From: CAVPCZ01 sp963779225
GTDB lineage: Bacteria > Bacteroidota > Ignavibacteria > UBA10030 > UBA6906
Direction: 5' to 3'
Length of the DNA stretch: 64,000 nt
NCBI GenBank assembly: GCA_963779225.1
Contig: CAVZWW010000003.1
Coordinates: forward strand, 1,612,001 to 1,676,000
This document shows, in pieces, positions 51,049 to 61,367 of the stretch. A program made the position numbers and the translations under genes. Under the pieces are notes generated by a model. It was given only the letters and a program-made list of their open reading frames with translations, made no database searches and had not been told where the DNA came from. Positions within the stretch are counted from its first letter, which is position 1; every line of letters begins with the position of its first letter.

Positions 51049-52380
51049 ATGAAACCGATGACAATAGCAGTCTTGTTGATCTTGGCCCTTGGACATCTCC
51101 AGGCCGGATCCCCTCCCCCCCGCGATCCCATACGGCTCGATGGATGTGTGAATTATCCCGCAATTTCTTCATACGGTGGAAAACTGTATCTCCAGCTTTC
51201 GATCGCAGCGAGAGATTATACCCGTCCCGCACGCAAACCGCTCAATCTCTCCATCGTCCTTGACCGGAGCGGTTCCATGGCCGAAGAAGGAAAGATGTCG
51301 CATGCCCGGGCTGCCCTCCACACACTCATCAACCAGCTCCGCAACGACGATGTCCTCTCTCTGGTCATCTATGACAACGAAGTGGATGTGCTCTGGCCGG
51401 CCTCTCCCGTAGGGCGGAGAAAAGACGAATTGAGACGTCTCGTGAATGAAGTGTATCCACGAGGCCGCACGAACCTGGGAGGGGGACTGAGCGAAGGGTA
51501 CCGTCAGGTCGGACGCAACCTCCAGAAGGAATTTGTCAATCGCGTCATTCTTCTCTCCGATGGGCTTGCCAATGAAGGCGTCACCGATCCCGGGCGTCTG
51601 GCGGGCGTCGCGCAACAGCAGCGCGTATCGGGTGTCTCGTTGACGACAATCGGTGTCGGTCTGGACTATAACGAAAATCTTATGGTGGATTTGTCGGAGC
51701 AGGGCGGAGGGAACTACTACTTCATAGAGAACCCTGAAAACCTTGCATCCGTTCTCCGACGGGAATTCGATCAGCTGTCTTCCATGCTGGCCCAGGGCGT
51801 GATCCTGGAACTGGAGCTGGGCGGTGGTGTCAGGTTGCACGATATCATCGGTTTCCAGTACCACAGGGAGGGCACAAAGGTAAAAGTGCCCATCGGTGAT
51901 CTGTACGCAAATGATTCGCGGGAACTCTGCGCAGAGATCTCCGTTCCTCCAGGTAAGGGATCTCTCGTCGTGGCAAACGGCAAGCTGGTCTGGCAGGGGG
52001 AGCCGGTGGTGGGGAAGGCTTTTCCCTCCTTCCGGACCTCCGTACGTTATGAAAACGACAGAGCGGTGGTTGAACGTGAGCGGGATTGGGATGCTCAGGC
52101 GAAAGGGGACGTGGCTGTTTCCACGCGTGCGGTGAAACAGGCCATGGAGGCTCTTGATGCAGGGAAGGTCGAGGAGGCTACACTGGCCCTGACAACGGCA
52201 CGGCACGATCTGGCGGCATCACCCGCCATGTCACAGTCCGGTGCAGCCGCCGGTGCGATAAAAGAACAGGAAGCACGTTTGAAGTCGTATGCGGACAGCC
52301 TGTCGCGGGAGGGCAAAGACACGCGACGGGTCAAGAAATCGATCCAGTTTGACAACTACCAGGTACAGAAGCAACGCTGA
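51049..52380 (+). CDS. Exported von Willebrand factor A domain protein
   Basis: A 443-residue protein starting at 51049 behind a strong AGGAGGTG site, with a signal peptide (residues 1-19). The VWA domain (about 65-250) has an intact metal site: SIVLDRSGSM (DxSxS), the threonine in YPRGRTNLGGGL and the aspartate in VILLSDGLANEG. After it come a beta-rich region (about 255-365) and a C-terminal helical part with TTARHDL and a run of charged residues. It resembles secreted VWA proteins that bind or assemble surface structures; the partner is unknown. It converges with the M1 peptidase gene. Confidence 0.85.
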   Translation: MKPMTIAVLLILALGHLQAGSPPPRDPIRLDGCVNYPAISSYGGKLYLQLSIAARDYTRPARKPLNLSIVLDRSGSMAEEGKMSHARAALHTLINQLRNDDVLSLVIYDNEVDVLWPASPVGRRKDELRRLVNEVYPRGRTNLGGGLSEGYRQVGRNLQKEFVNRVILLSDGLANEGVTDPGRLAGVAQQQRVSGVSLTTIGVGLDYNENLMVDLSEQGGGNYYFIENPENLASVLRREFDQLSSMLAQGVILELELGGGVRLHDIIGFQYHREGTKVKVPIGDLYANDSRELCAEISVPPGKGSLVVANGKLVWQGEPVVGKAFPSFRTSVRYENDRAVVERERDWDAQAKGDVAVSTRAVKQAMEALDAGKVEEATLALTTARHDLAASPAMSQSGAAAGAIKEQEARLKSYADSLSREGKDTRRVKKSIQFDNYQVQKQR

Positions 52381-52414
52381 TCACCGGCACCTGCAAAACG
52401 ACGGGATGTCGGGG

Positions 52415-54850
52415 TCAAGGTGTCTGGAAAACAGGTGTAATCATATCCTTTTTCCACTGAGACCACGCAAGATTCTGCTGTCCTTTCAAGAATAGTGCGC
52501 GGTGAGAGGGTTGCTTGAGATAACACCGCGTCACGTCTATTGCCGGATTCCGGAGGCGGCCGTTGGCGCGGGTCATTGCTTCAAAAAGGTGTTGGACGAG
52601 TGGTTCGTTCAAGAAGTTCAGCCGGAGGAGGGACTCGAAGGCATTCACCCGGGTCCGGAATTCAAATGCAGGGCCGGCCATATCCACAAGGGTGTCCAGC
52701 GCTTCGCGCGATCCGGCCCTTGCCGCCATTTCATGCCGGAGCACGGACACCTGATTGCCGACACCGTTCACGCCCTGCGTGAGGGAGAGATACCGGTCGC
52801 GGTGTTCAGGAAACTGCTCGCACAGTTGCGTCAACGCCGAGGCTACGATGGCGTATGACGAGTCGGTGAGCAATTCCTCGACGGCATCCCGCAGGGCAGG
52901 CGGAATGACCGCGAATGCTGCCAGGGCAGCAGAGCGGACTTCAACAGCAGTATCCCGCATTGCCCGCCGGACGATGTCCATACTCCGGCGGTCGGGATCG
53001 GTGGCGAGCTGCGTTACGGCTTCCCCCCGAGTTGCATGAAAGCGTTCACGTTCGTACACCTCTGCAAGCAGAGCTCGCTTCATAGCGAGCGCGGTGTCCC
53101 TGAGGGCGCAAACGGCATCGTACCGGTCGATCATGAACGGAGCATTCAGCGCCTGCGCGCGAAGTTCGACAAACGACCGGTCGAATGTCACATGCTTGAT
53201 TATCCAGCTCCCCGGGTCGAACAGAACGAAGGCGATACTCCGTTTGCCCGGATTCAGCACGACAACCTCTTCCGTTTCCCGTTCGATGTTCACCCGCACC
53301 CGGTCGGACGAACCGTCGGTGTAGTGCACTTCGAGAGTGACGGGCATGGCGAACAGCTTAACGAGGTCATCCTGCACGTGTATCTGCCTGACCGTGATGC
53401 GGGTCTGACGTTCCCCCCGCTCCGGGAGTTGAACGTCCTGATAGGTGATCCGGTAGTGCGGCTCTCCTCCGCGATAAATCCATTGCTCGAAGAACTTGCG
53501 GGGTGAGAGACCCAGGACATCCTGGAAGGCCTGGTAGAGGTCATTGGTTTCCACGAGGCCGTACGCATGCGTCCGGAGATAGTGTGTGATCACCCGGCGG
53601 ACCGCGTCTTCCCCGAATGTATAGCGCATCATATCGATAACCGCCGAGCCTTTTGAATACACCCGTTCTGACCCGGCGGCTGAGTGGAGAATGGGGAAAA
53701 GGTTCCTTTCTGACGCCGCGAGCGCCGCCTCCTGCTCGCGCCTCCGGGCCCACTGGTAGGCATCCTCATCCGCGATCTCTCGCAGGAAGAGCTTCGGATA
53801 AAACGTGGCGAAGCTCTCGTGCAGCCAGGAACTCCGTCCGCTGCGGCCGGTGATGTAGTCGCCGAACCATTGATGGGCGAGCTCGTGCACGTTGACGCTG
53901 ATGTAGTTGCGGTCCAGGAACGAGCGGCGATCCACGAGAAAAAAGTCACCGAACACTGTTGCCGTCGTGTTCTCCATCGCCCCATGCATGTAGTCCTGTA
54001 CGGGAATCTGTGCATAGGATTCCCAGGGGTAAGGGATTCCTGTTTCCCGTTCCATGAAATCGACCGCTTCGGCCGAATACCGGTATGTCGGCTCGACACG
54101 ATCGGGGTATTCGGGATAGTACCAGAGGTGGATGGGCACGCCGCTTTTTGACCGCCGCGTATCGATCTCATACAGGCCGATCCCCAGCATCACCAGGTAG
54201 GTGGAATGGGGGTGGGTCATTCTATAGTGCCACGTTGTGGACCCGTTGCGGTTGTCCTTTCTGGAGACCAGCCGCCCGTTTGAGAGGACCCGGTATCGGC
54301 TGTCGAACGTGACGATCATTTCGGTGGTCAGTTTGTCGTTCTGTTCGTCGTAACAGGGAAACCAGTGACGATTGTTGATCCCCTGGCCCTGGGTCCAGAT
54401 CTGCCTCCGGCTCCGGTGTGTGGTATCATTCCAGCCGATGAAGAATATGCCGAGCCGGGGGCGGGCTTCGTACTGCAGCATGATGCTATCCCTCATTCCA
54501 GCCCGGAGCGGTGGTGAGAAGCGAAATGTGATGCCATCCGGACAGGTGACAAACGGCAACGGGCGTCCCCTGTGAACAGCGTTGAGAATGGTGATGCCCG
54601 GCCCATTCAGGAAAAGCGTGTCGACGCGGTCCCGGAGGGGGGTGAAGATGTGCGTCACGCTCCCCCGGATCAGCCCTTCTTCCGGGAGGAAGGAAACCAT
54701 GAGCCGCATATGCTCCATATCCACCTGATGTTCCGGAGGTTCGTATTGCGGTTCGTCATACCACCGGGCGGTCGACTGGGAACGCGAAATCGGCGAAAGG
54801 AGCAAGGAGAGCAGGACAACGATGCAGATGTGCATGAGGTGCCGCGTCAT
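52415..54850 (-). CDS. M1-family aminopeptidase, exported
   Basis: An 811-residue zinc peptidase with a signal peptide (residues 1-24). The beta-rich N-terminal domain precedes the exopeptidase motif GAMENTTATVF, then the zinc site HELAHQWFGDYITG with the third ligand 18 residues on in WLHESFATF. The C-terminal part is a helical HEAT-like region. It would trim N-terminal residues from peptides in the periplasm or outside. Its start overlaps the S9 peptidase stop (ATGA), so the two peptidases are coupled and probably work on the same peptide pool. Confidence 0.93.
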   Translation of the reverse strand: MTRHLMHICIVVLLSLLLSPISRSQSTARWYDEPQYEPPEHQVDMEHMRLMVSFLPEEGLIRGSVTHIFTPLRDRVDTLFLNGPGITILNAVHRGRPLPFVTCPDGITFRFSPPLRAGMRDSIMLQYEARPRLGIFFIGWNDTTHRSRRQIWTQGQGINNRHWFPCYDEQNDKLTTEMIVTFDSRYRVLSNGRLVSRKDNRNGSTTWHYRMTHPHSTYLVMLGIGLYEIDTRRSKSGVPIHLWYYPEYPDRVEPTYRYSAEAVDFMERETGIPYPWESYAQIPVQDYMHGAMENTTATVFGDFFLVDRRSFLDRNYISVNVHELAHQWFGDYITGRSGRSSWLHESFATFYPKLFLREIADEDAYQWARRREQEAALAASERNLFPILHSAAGSERVYSKGSAVIDMMRYTFGEDAVRRVITHYLRTHAYGLVETNDLYQAFQDVLGLSPRKFFEQWIYRGGEPHYRITYQDVQLPERGERQTRITVRQIHVQDDLVKLFAMPVTLEVHYTDGSSDRVRVNIERETEEVVVLNPGKRSIAFVLFDPGSWIIKHVTFDRSFVELRAQALNAPFMIDRYDAVCALRDTALAMKRALLAEVYERERFHATRGEAVTQLATDPDRRSMDIVRRAMRDTAVEVRSAALAAFAVIPPALRDAVEELLTDSSYAIVASALTQLCEQFPEHRDRYLSLTQGVNGVGNQVSVLRHEMAARAGSREALDTLVDMAGPAFEFRTRVNAFESLLRLNFLNEPLVQHLFEAMTRANGRLRNPAIDVTRCYLKQPSHRALFLKGQQNLAWSQWKKDMITPVFQTP

Positions 54851-57672
54851 TTTGCGATTTCCAGTCCGAGTGTTTTTCCTTTGTTGATGGCCGGGATCCC
54901 GGACTTCATCCAGACGGGCATTGGAGCGTCTTTCAGGAAATGATCAAAAAACTGCATCATGCGTATGGAAAGGTCTTTGCGGTTCTTCCGCTGGACCAGG
55001 TTGTGCGCTTCGTTGTTGTACGTCAGCATCCAGGCGGGTTTCCCGAGGCGGCGGAGCGCGGTGAAGAGCTCGATTCCCTGGTACCACGGCACCGCTCCGT
55101 CGTTGTCATTGTGCATGATCAGGAGAGGCGTGGTCACCTTGTCCGCGAAGAACAGGGGGGAGTTCTTGATGTACAGGTCACGTTTTTCCCACAGCGTGCC
55201 GCCGATACGGCTCTGGTCCTTTTCGTATTGAAACATGCGGCTCAGGCCTGATTCCCAGCGGATGCCGCCGTAGGCGGAAGTCATGTTCGAGACGGGTGCA
55301 CCGGCCATTGCCGCTCTGAACATGCCGGTTTGCGTGACAATGTACGCGGTCTGATATCCCCCCCAGCTTTGCCCCTGCAGGGCGACCCGGGCGGGGTCGA
55401 CAAATCCGGTCCCGATCAGCTTCTTCACGCCGGGAATAATGCAGTCCATCGCACTCTGTCCCGGATAGCCCACTCTGTACCGGATGTCCGGGACGAAGAC
55501 CACGTATCCATTACTCACACAATAGGAACGGTTAATGGTGGACGCGCTTGGCGCCGGTGCCTGGTACGAGTTGAGGTAGTCGGCATTGCGTTCGTAGTAG
55601 TAGACCAGCATCGGATACCGCTTCTTCGGATCGAAATTCTCCGGTTTATACAGGAGGCCATCAATCGGTTTTCCGTCGGCCGCCTTCCACGAAAAGAGTT
55701 CGGCGGTGCCCCACAGATAGTCCCGTTGCTGAGGATTGATCGCGCTCAACTTGCGGGGAGCGTTGAAATCCCCCCCGGCTGTGTAGAGGTCAGGCGATGT
55801 GGTGAAGTTGCTCTTGATAAAAAGGAATGTGCTGTCGTCCCGCGCCTTCGTTGGTGTGCTGAAATCGAACGGCCCGAACAACAGTTGTTGCGGGGGTGTA
55901 ACGCCGGAGAGCGGCATGCGGCCATAGCCCGCGGATTTTGTTGATGTGTCAAAGACTTTCAGGAGCATCGTGCTTCCTGGCATAAGGAACCGTTCTTCGG
56001 GATCAGTTCTGATGTATCTGTAGCTCGTCTTTGTCTTTCGACCGGACCCGCCTGTCAGATCGCGCGCGCGCGCCACGCCCGCCGGGTCGATCGACCAGAT
56101 ATCATACCTGTCGTACACCAGCATGGTCGAATCTCTTTCCGTCCATCCGAGCAGGCCGTGCGCTCCGGGTTCGTCCGGGCGATCGTGGAGCTCGTTGTAC
56201 AGGGGGATGGTGATAGTTTTCGTGACGTTGGTGCGTTGAAGAGTGGTCGTGTTCAGTGTGAACCAGTTCTTCTGATCGGGATCGTACCAGGCGACGTATG
56301 AAGCCCCGGGCGAGAGGGCGGGGGATCCTTTGGTCTTTTCCAGAATTTTCGTCTGTGCACCGGTCCGGACATCGATCAGGTAGACATCGTTGAACGGCCT
56401 ATTCTCCCAGGAGACCAGTTTCCGGTACGGGACGTCGGAGAGTCCCAGGGCGACCGGAGCGCGCCCTTCGTTGCCGATCTGGACGTTCGGAATCCGGGGT
56501 GAGCCCAGTTGTGCGAACGTCCTGGTTGCAAGGTGAATGACCGCGAGATAGGATCGCTTCTTTTCCTGCTCAACGTTCTTGTTCTGTTGCGTCGGCAGGT
56601 ATTCATCCTGCCAGTTCCAGACGTCCAGCCTGGCGGTTTCCTCATCGTTCAATGTGGTGTCTTCCGGCATGGGAATTGGTGCCGTCCCGAATGTCAGCCG
56701 GGATCCGTCTTTTGAAAAAGCCGGCGCACGGTCTTCGCTGATCAACCATTGGTCTTCAAGACCTTTGATGAGCGTGTCAGCGATGACGATCCCTGAGTCG
56801 CGGCCGTCCGTCCAGTAAAACAGAGAAAAAAACCGTTGCTTGTTCTTGGAGGTATCGCGATCGGCGAGATACGCCGCCTGCTTTCCGTCTTCATCCCAGG
56901 CCAGGAGTTTGTACTTGCCCGGGCCGATGGAAAGCGTGTCAACCGTTGAGGTGACGGTGTTGAAGGCAAAAACTCCAGGTGCGTCTGTGCTGTCGTTCCC
57001 CGTCGTGGCGAACAGAATCGTGCGTCCGTCTTTGGTGAACGTGAATTCGCGGACAAGCGGAAAAAGGAACTCCCTTGCGTCGGCCAGGCGACGCGCGACC
57101 ATCAGTGTGCCGGCCTCGTCCTTTTTGTCTTTGGCATCGGCTTCTTCGTCCGTGATGCCGTCCTTTTTGCCGTTCTTTCTGGAGGAGTCCGGTTTCACGG
57201 CTTCTTTGTCCATGTGGTAGGCGATCCAGCCCGATCCTTTTTCAGGAAACTTGAATGTTTTCACCCGCGGAATGTGTACCACGCTGTCGGCGCCGAGCGT
57301 GACGATCCCCAGAGTATCCTTCGGCAGGTCGTCCGTTTTCTTTTTTGCAATCTTTGCTTTCTTCACTTCCGCAAACACCGGTTTGATGAAAAATGCCGCG
57401 TACCGGGAGTCCTGGCTGAACTTCGGACCGGTACCGCGGGCTATCGTGTCGGTGAATCCCGTGCGGAGGTTCAGGAGAACGAGCCGGGAATCGCCTTCCT
57501 GCGGTTCGATCACATATGCGGCCCATGTACCGTTGTTAGCGATGGCCTCGCCCGAAACCTTCTGCCAGCTGTCATAGACATCGTGTGTAAGAGACTTTTT
57601 GTCAGGCGGGGCCGCAGTGAGAGTTGCCGTGAGGATCAGTGTGAAGAGGAAAAGACGGCCAAATGTACGCAT
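54847..57672 (-). CDS. S9-family prolyl oligopeptidase-like serine peptidase, exported
   Basis: A 941-residue protein with a signal peptide (residues 1-20 after the ATG at 57672). The first 650 residues form a beta-propeller-like region; residues about 700-930 are the alpha/beta hydrolase domain with the nucleophile in GQSWGGYQTAY, the aspartate in HNDNDGAVPW and the histidine in NNEAHNLV. It cleaves short peptides or dipeptides after its preferred residue, not determined here. A charged lysine/aspartate-rich insert (about 165-190) in the propeller is unusual. A longer frame to 57810 is not supported. It is translated just before the M1 peptidase. Confidence 0.9.
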   Translation of the reverse strand: MRTFGRLFLFTLILTATLTAAPPDKKSLTHDVYDSWQKVSGEAIANNGTWAAYVIEPQEGDSRLVLLNLRTGFTDTIARGTGPKFSQDSRYAAFFIKPVFAEVKKAKIAKKKTDDLPKDTLGIVTLGADSVVHIPRVKTFKFPEKGSGWIAYHMDKEAVKPDSSRKNGKKDGITDEEADAKDKKDEAGTLMVARRLADAREFLFPLVREFTFTKDGRTILFATTGNDSTDAPGVFAFNTVTSTVDTLSIGPGKYKLLAWDEDGKQAAYLADRDTSKNKQRFFSLFYWTDGRDSGIVIADTLIKGLEDQWLISEDRAPAFSKDGSRLTFGTAPIPMPEDTTLNDEETARLDVWNWQDEYLPTQQNKNVEQEKKRSYLAVIHLATRTFAQLGSPRIPNVQIGNEGRAPVALGLSDVPYRKLVSWENRPFNDVYLIDVRTGAQTKILEKTKGSPALSPGASYVAWYDPDQKNWFTLNTTTLQRTNVTKTITIPLYNELHDRPDEPGAHGLLGWTERDSTMLVYDRYDIWSIDPAGVARARDLTGGSGRKTKTSYRYIRTDPEERFLMPGSTMLLKVFDTSTKSAGYGRMPLSGVTPPQQLLFGPFDFSTPTKARDDSTFLFIKSNFTTSPDLYTAGGDFNAPRKLSAINPQQRDYLWGTAELFSWKAADGKPIDGLLYKPENFDPKKRYPMLVYYYERNADYLNSYQAPAPSASTINRSYCVSNGYVVFVPDIRYRVGYPGQSAMDCIIPGVKKLIGTGFVDPARVALQGQSWGGYQTAYIVTQTGMFRAAMAGAPVSNMTSAYGGIRWESGLSRMFQYEKDQSRIGGTLWEKRDLYIKNSPLFFADKVTTPLLIMHNDNDGAVPWYQGIELFTALRRLGKPAWMLTYNNEAHNLVQRKNRKDLSIRMMQFFDHFLKDAPMPVWMKSGIPAINKGKTLGLEIAK

Positions 57673-57822
57673 TGAATGTTTCCGATAGTGTGAATTGCTG
57701 TCTTGTTCATTCTCTATTGGCTGCACCGCTGCATGCGTGCTTTGCGGTTGCCGGGTCCGTTGTTCTCCGGGGCGGGGGGAACGTCCGTGGCGTTGACTCG
57801 AAGCCCTCAATGTGCCGGCGGT

Positions 57823-58800
57823 TCAGCTCACCATCCCCGCATCGCTGGTGCGCCGGCGTTGCCGCCAGCGATCGATGGCCACGGCGGCGACGATGATCCC
57901 GCCTGTCACCATCTCCTGCACCCAGTTCGGCAGTCCCATTTGAGCGCAACCCGACCGGATCACCGTCATAATCAGTGCGCCGACGATGGTACCCAAAACG
58001 GACCCCTCCCCGCCGGAAAGGCTGCCTCCGCCGATGACTACGGCTGCTATGACATCCAGCTCCACACCCATTGCCACCGTGGGGTCTCCCACGGTCAGCC
58101 GGGAGAACTGCAGCACGCCGGCCACGCCGGCAAAAAAACCACCCAGGGCGTACACGGTCGTCTTCACGTGGTCCACGGGAACCCCGCACAGCCGAGCGGT
58201 CTGTTCGTTCGAACCGATGGCGATGATGTGGCGGCCGAGACGGGTATAGACCAGGAGTCCGGCGACGCACACGGCAAGAACGATGGTGAGCCACACGCCC
58301 CACGGGACAACACGCCAACCTTCCCCGGGAGGTAGTGCGGCAAGCAACTCCTGCAGCCAGGTCAGCGGGGCATCGATCTTCTGTTCCCGCGCAAACCCCT
58401 TTGCCGCTCCGCGGACGACCAGCAACGTTCCGAGTGTGACGATAAACGGCACGACGCGAAGCCGCGTGATGAGATATCCGTTGGCGAAGCCGCAGAGGAC
58501 GCCGGTGGCCACACCGCCGAGGGCCGCAAGGAAAGGGTCCACCCCGGCCTGCAGCAGGGCGGCAAGGGTGACGGTGACAAGGGCGATGATCGAACCGACG
58601 GAGAGATCGATCCCTCCCGAGATGATGATGAGCGTCATACCGAGGGCTGCCGAACCTACGATCGCGGTTTGACGTGCGATGGTTTCGAGGTTATTGGTGG
58701 ACCAGAAACTCTCGGGGCCGATTATTGCGAAGAGCGAAAAAATCAGCACGAGGCCGGCAAGCGGGCCCAGCGTCTGCGTAAGCGAGGAGAATCGTTTCAT
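57823..58800 (-). CDS. Sugar ABC transporter permease (RbsC-like)
   Basis: A 325-residue inner-membrane protein with 9-10 helices: RQTAIVGSAALGMTLIIISG then GIDLSVGS, FVIVTLGT-like PFIVTLGTLLVVRGAAKGFA, AIGSNEQTARLCGVPVDHVK and VVIGGGSLSGGEGSVLGTI. I prefer the ATG at 58800 over the one at 58851, which lies inside the ATPase gene. It is the last gene of a complete transporter set (binding protein, ATPase, permease) and is about 11 bases after the ATPase stop. Confidence 0.92.
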   Translation of the reverse strand: MKRFSSLTQTLGPLAGLVLIFSLFAIIGPESFWSTNNLETIARQTAIVGSAALGMTLIIISGGIDLSVGSIIALVTVTLAALLQAGVDPFLAALGGVATGVLCGFANGYLITRLRVVPFIVTLGTLLVVRGAAKGFAREQKIDAPLTWLQELLAALPPGEGWRVVPWGVWLTIVLAVCVAGLLVYTRLGRHIIAIGSNEQTARLCGVPVDHVKTTVYALGGFFAGVAGVLQFSRLTVGDPTVAMGVELDVIAAVVIGGGSLSGGEGSVLGTIVGALIMTVIRSGCAQMGLPNWVQEMVTGGIIVAAVAIDRWRQRRRTSDAGMVS

Positions 58801-58811
58801 GATATTCGACC

Positions 58812-60326
58812 TTAACCTGTCGCGGCAAGCATGAGCGAATGTTCGGTCCACTCGTGTGCAGGGCGTGCCGGACCGAGCCGGCCGCGGTGCATGACGGCGA
58901 TCCGGTCACAGATTCCGAGCAGTTCCGGGAGATAGCTGCTGACGAGCATGATGGCCCTGCCGGGGGTTCCCGTATTCCGGTCGCCGGATGCAAGGCGGTC
59001 GATCAACTCATAGACCTGTGATTTGCTGGCGACATCGATCCCGCGCGTGGGCTCGTCGAGCAACAACACGTCCACATCCTGATGGAGGAGACGTGCCAGA
59101 GCGAGCTTCTGCTGATTGCCTCCGGATAGCGTGTGCACTTTCTGATGCGGACCGCGCGCCTTGATGCCGAGCGTATCAATCCAGCGGGTTGTGGTCGTGG
59201 CGAGACGGCGTGGACGGACAATTCCCCAGCGGCCCGTGTCGCGCGAGAGATTCATGGTGATGTTATCGGCCAGGCTGAGGGTGAGGGCGAGGCCTTCCGT
59301 GGCGCGGTCTTCACTCACCATTCCCGCACCCTGCTTCCAGCGTTCGGGCGGAGGGGCCCAGCCACGGTGAAGGAACAGCCGGATTTCCCCACGCGCAATG
59401 GGGGCAAGCCCGAAGAGGGCGCGCAGCAACTCTGTACGTCCGGCCCCGACAAGTCCGGCGAGCCCGAGAATTTCGCCGCGGCGGAGTGAAAAACTTGCGT
59501 CCAGCGGTTTCGGCAAAGCGGACAGTTCATGCACATCCAGTACGACATCCCCCGGCACACGCACAGAATGGGGGTACATCTGCTCGAGGCGCCTGCCGAC
59601 CATCTGCGAGACAATCTCTTCAATAGTATGTTTCGCGGTTATCCCTGACCCGACGGTCCGTCCGTCGCGCAACACCGTGTACCGGTCGGCGATCTGCTTC
59701 ACCTCTTCCAGAAAATGGGAGATGTAGACAATCGCATGCCCCTGTTTCCGCAGTGTGCCGAGTACGGAAAAGAGCTGCTGGATGTCTGCAAGTGCAAGAC
59801 TGCTGGTGGGTTCATCGAGGACGAGAATCCTGCACCCGACCGCGAGTGCCCGGGCGATTTCGACGATCTGCCGTGCCGCAATGGGCAGTGCCCCCACGCG
59901 GGTCCGGGGGTCAATCGCGCCATGCCCGAGCAGTGAAAGGGCTTCGCGGGTTCGTGTGCGAATCGCCGCACGGTTGCGAATGCCGAACTCACCCGGTTCC
60001 ATGCCGAGCATCACGTTGTCTTCGACCGGAAGGTGGGGTGCGAGGGAGAGTTCCTGATAAATCATTGCCACGCCGGCATTTCGGGCGTCATGGGTGCTGC
60101 GGGGACGATAGGGAGCGCCGTCCAGGTGCATACTCCCATCGTCCGGCTGAAGAGCTCCCGCCAGGATTTTCATGAGCGTACTCTTTCCCGCACCGTTTTC
60201 ACCCACGAGGGCGTGGATCTCCCCCGGAGCAACGGCAAAGTCCACGCCGTCAAGGGCCGCTGTCGCCCCGAACCGCTTGACGATGCCCCGCATGGTGAAG
60301 CGGGGTAGCGGGGACCGTGTGGTCAT
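58812..60326 (-). CDS. Sugar ABC transporter ATP-binding protein (RbsA type)
   Basis: A 504-residue double ATPase. First half: GENGAGKSTLMKILAGALQP, LPIAARQIVEIARAL and LVLDEPTSSL. Second half: GLVGAGRTELLRALFGL, LSGGNQQKLALARLL and LLLDEPTRGIDVAS. The start overlaps the binding-protein stop by ATGA. It is a different protein from the orphan ATPase at 42304 and belongs to the transporter encoded around it. Confidence 0.93.
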   Translation of the reverse strand: MTTRSPLPRFTMRGIVKRFGATAALDGVDFAVAPGEIHALVGENGAGKSTLMKILAGALQPDDGSMHLDGAPYRPRSTHDARNAGVAMIYQELSLAPHLPVEDNVMLGMEPGEFGIRNRAAIRTRTREALSLLGHGAIDPRTRVGALPIAARQIVEIARALAVGCRILVLDEPTSSLALADIQQLFSVLGTLRKQGHAIVYISHFLEEVKQIADRYTVLRDGRTVGSGITAKHTIEEIVSQMVGRRLEQMYPHSVRVPGDVVLDVHELSALPKPLDASFSLRRGEILGLAGLVGAGRTELLRALFGLAPIARGEIRLFLHRGWAPPPERWKQGAGMVSEDRATEGLALTLSLADNITMNLSRDTGRWGIVRPRRLATTTTRWIDTLGIKARGPHQKVHTLSGGNQQKLALARLLHQDVDVLLLDEPTRGIDVASKSQVYELIDRLASGDRNTGTPGRAIMLVSSYLPELLGICDRIAVMHRGRLGPARPAHEWTEHSLMLAATG

Positions 60327-61321
60327 TCAAGCCACCGGGCCAGATCGGGCTGGATAAGTTCCTTGATTTCGGGTTGATCCATGTTTGTCCCTGTCACCAG
60401 TGTAACGCCGGTGTCGATACGCCTTTCAACTTTTATACCTCGAATATGTTCGACGGCCGCTTTTACACCGAGATACCCCATGGCCATGGGATTCTGAAGA
60501 ACCAGGGCGTTCAATTGCCTGTTGCGCAGGGCCTCGACGAGTTTGGTGGAACTGTCGAACCCGACAAAGAACACTTTCCCCGCAACACCGCCATCCTGTA
60601 ACGCCCGAAGCATGCCAAAGGTTGTCGATTCATTCGGGGTGAAGATGCCATCAATGGTGAGCATTCCCTGAGCGTCCTTGAGGGGGGCGAGCAGGTTCTC
60701 GCTGGCGCGATAGGCCGTTTCGACCGTTGCGCCGCCATACTGGTTCGCACTCACCACTCTCATGCCGGGTGCGGCTGCCATCGCATCCAGAAACCCGCGC
60801 TCGCGGTTGACGGTGCTGGCCGATCCTTCGAGGCAACGCAACATGATCACCCGGCCCTTGCCGTTGAGAAGGCGGATGAGTTCCGCCGCCCCCATTTTGC
60901 CGCCAAGGTAATTGTCGGTAGCCGCGAAGCTGACATAGTCTTCACTCTTGAGATCGGAATCAATAATGACCACCGGAATACCCGCGCGTGTCGCATTGGT
61001 GACGGGCCCCCGCAAGGCGATGTCATCCAGCGGAGCGAGCACAATGCCGTTGACTCCACGGCTGATGAAATCCTCCATTACGGATATCTGCGCCTCCCGG
61101 TCGTCTTCGCGCAGTGGGCCTTTCCAGATGATATCGACCTTCAGCTCCCGCGATGCCTTCACTGCGCCGGCGTGAATGGACTTCCAGAACTCATGCGTGG
61201 TGCCCTTGGGGATCACCGCTATCGTCGTGCCTGTTTGTGCGGCTTTGTCCCCTTGTCTTCCGCATGAGAAGAACCCCATCGTGAGCACACCGGCGAGCGC
61301 ATATAAGAGCATACGGTTCAT
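60323..61321 (-). CDS. Sugar-binding lipoprotein of an ABC transporter
   Basis: A 332-residue type I periplasmic binding protein with a lipoprotein signal (lipobox MGFFSCG, so Cys20 would be lipidated). The fold shows in TIAVIPKGTTHEFWKSIHAG, then LREDDREAQISVMEDFISRG, GIVLAPLDD, IPVVIIDSDL and GFDSSTKLVEALR. It resembles ribose/allose/xylose binding proteins; the sugar is not fixed. GGAAAGG precedes the ATG. Gene order with the GH47 enzyme upstream suggests mannose or a mannoside as cargo, by inference. Confidence 0.9.
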   Translation of the reverse strand: MNRMLLYALAGVLTMGFFSCGRQGDKAAQTGTTIAVIPKGTTHEFWKSIHAGAVKASRELKVDIIWKGPLREDDREAQISVMEDFISRGVNGIVLAPLDDIALRGPVTNATRAGIPVVIIDSDLKSEDYVSFAATDNYLGGKMGAAELIRLLNGKGRVIMLRCLEGSASTVNRERGFLDAMAAAPGMRVVSANQYGGATVETAYRASENLLAPLKDAQGMLTIDGIFTPNESTTFGMLRALQDGGVAGKVFFVGFDSSTKLVEALRNRQLNALVLQNPMAMGYLGVKAAVEHIRGIKVERRIDTGVTLVTGTNMDQPEIKELIQPDLARWLE

Positions 61322-61367
61322 TGATCGGCCTTTCCTTCATTCATGAGCATACGCAACGGTACCACAC

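Noticed and set aside
54847..57810. 987-residue start for the S9 peptidase
   Set aside because: The first 46 residues are polar and arginine-rich and would hide the signal peptide that begins at the ATG at 57672.
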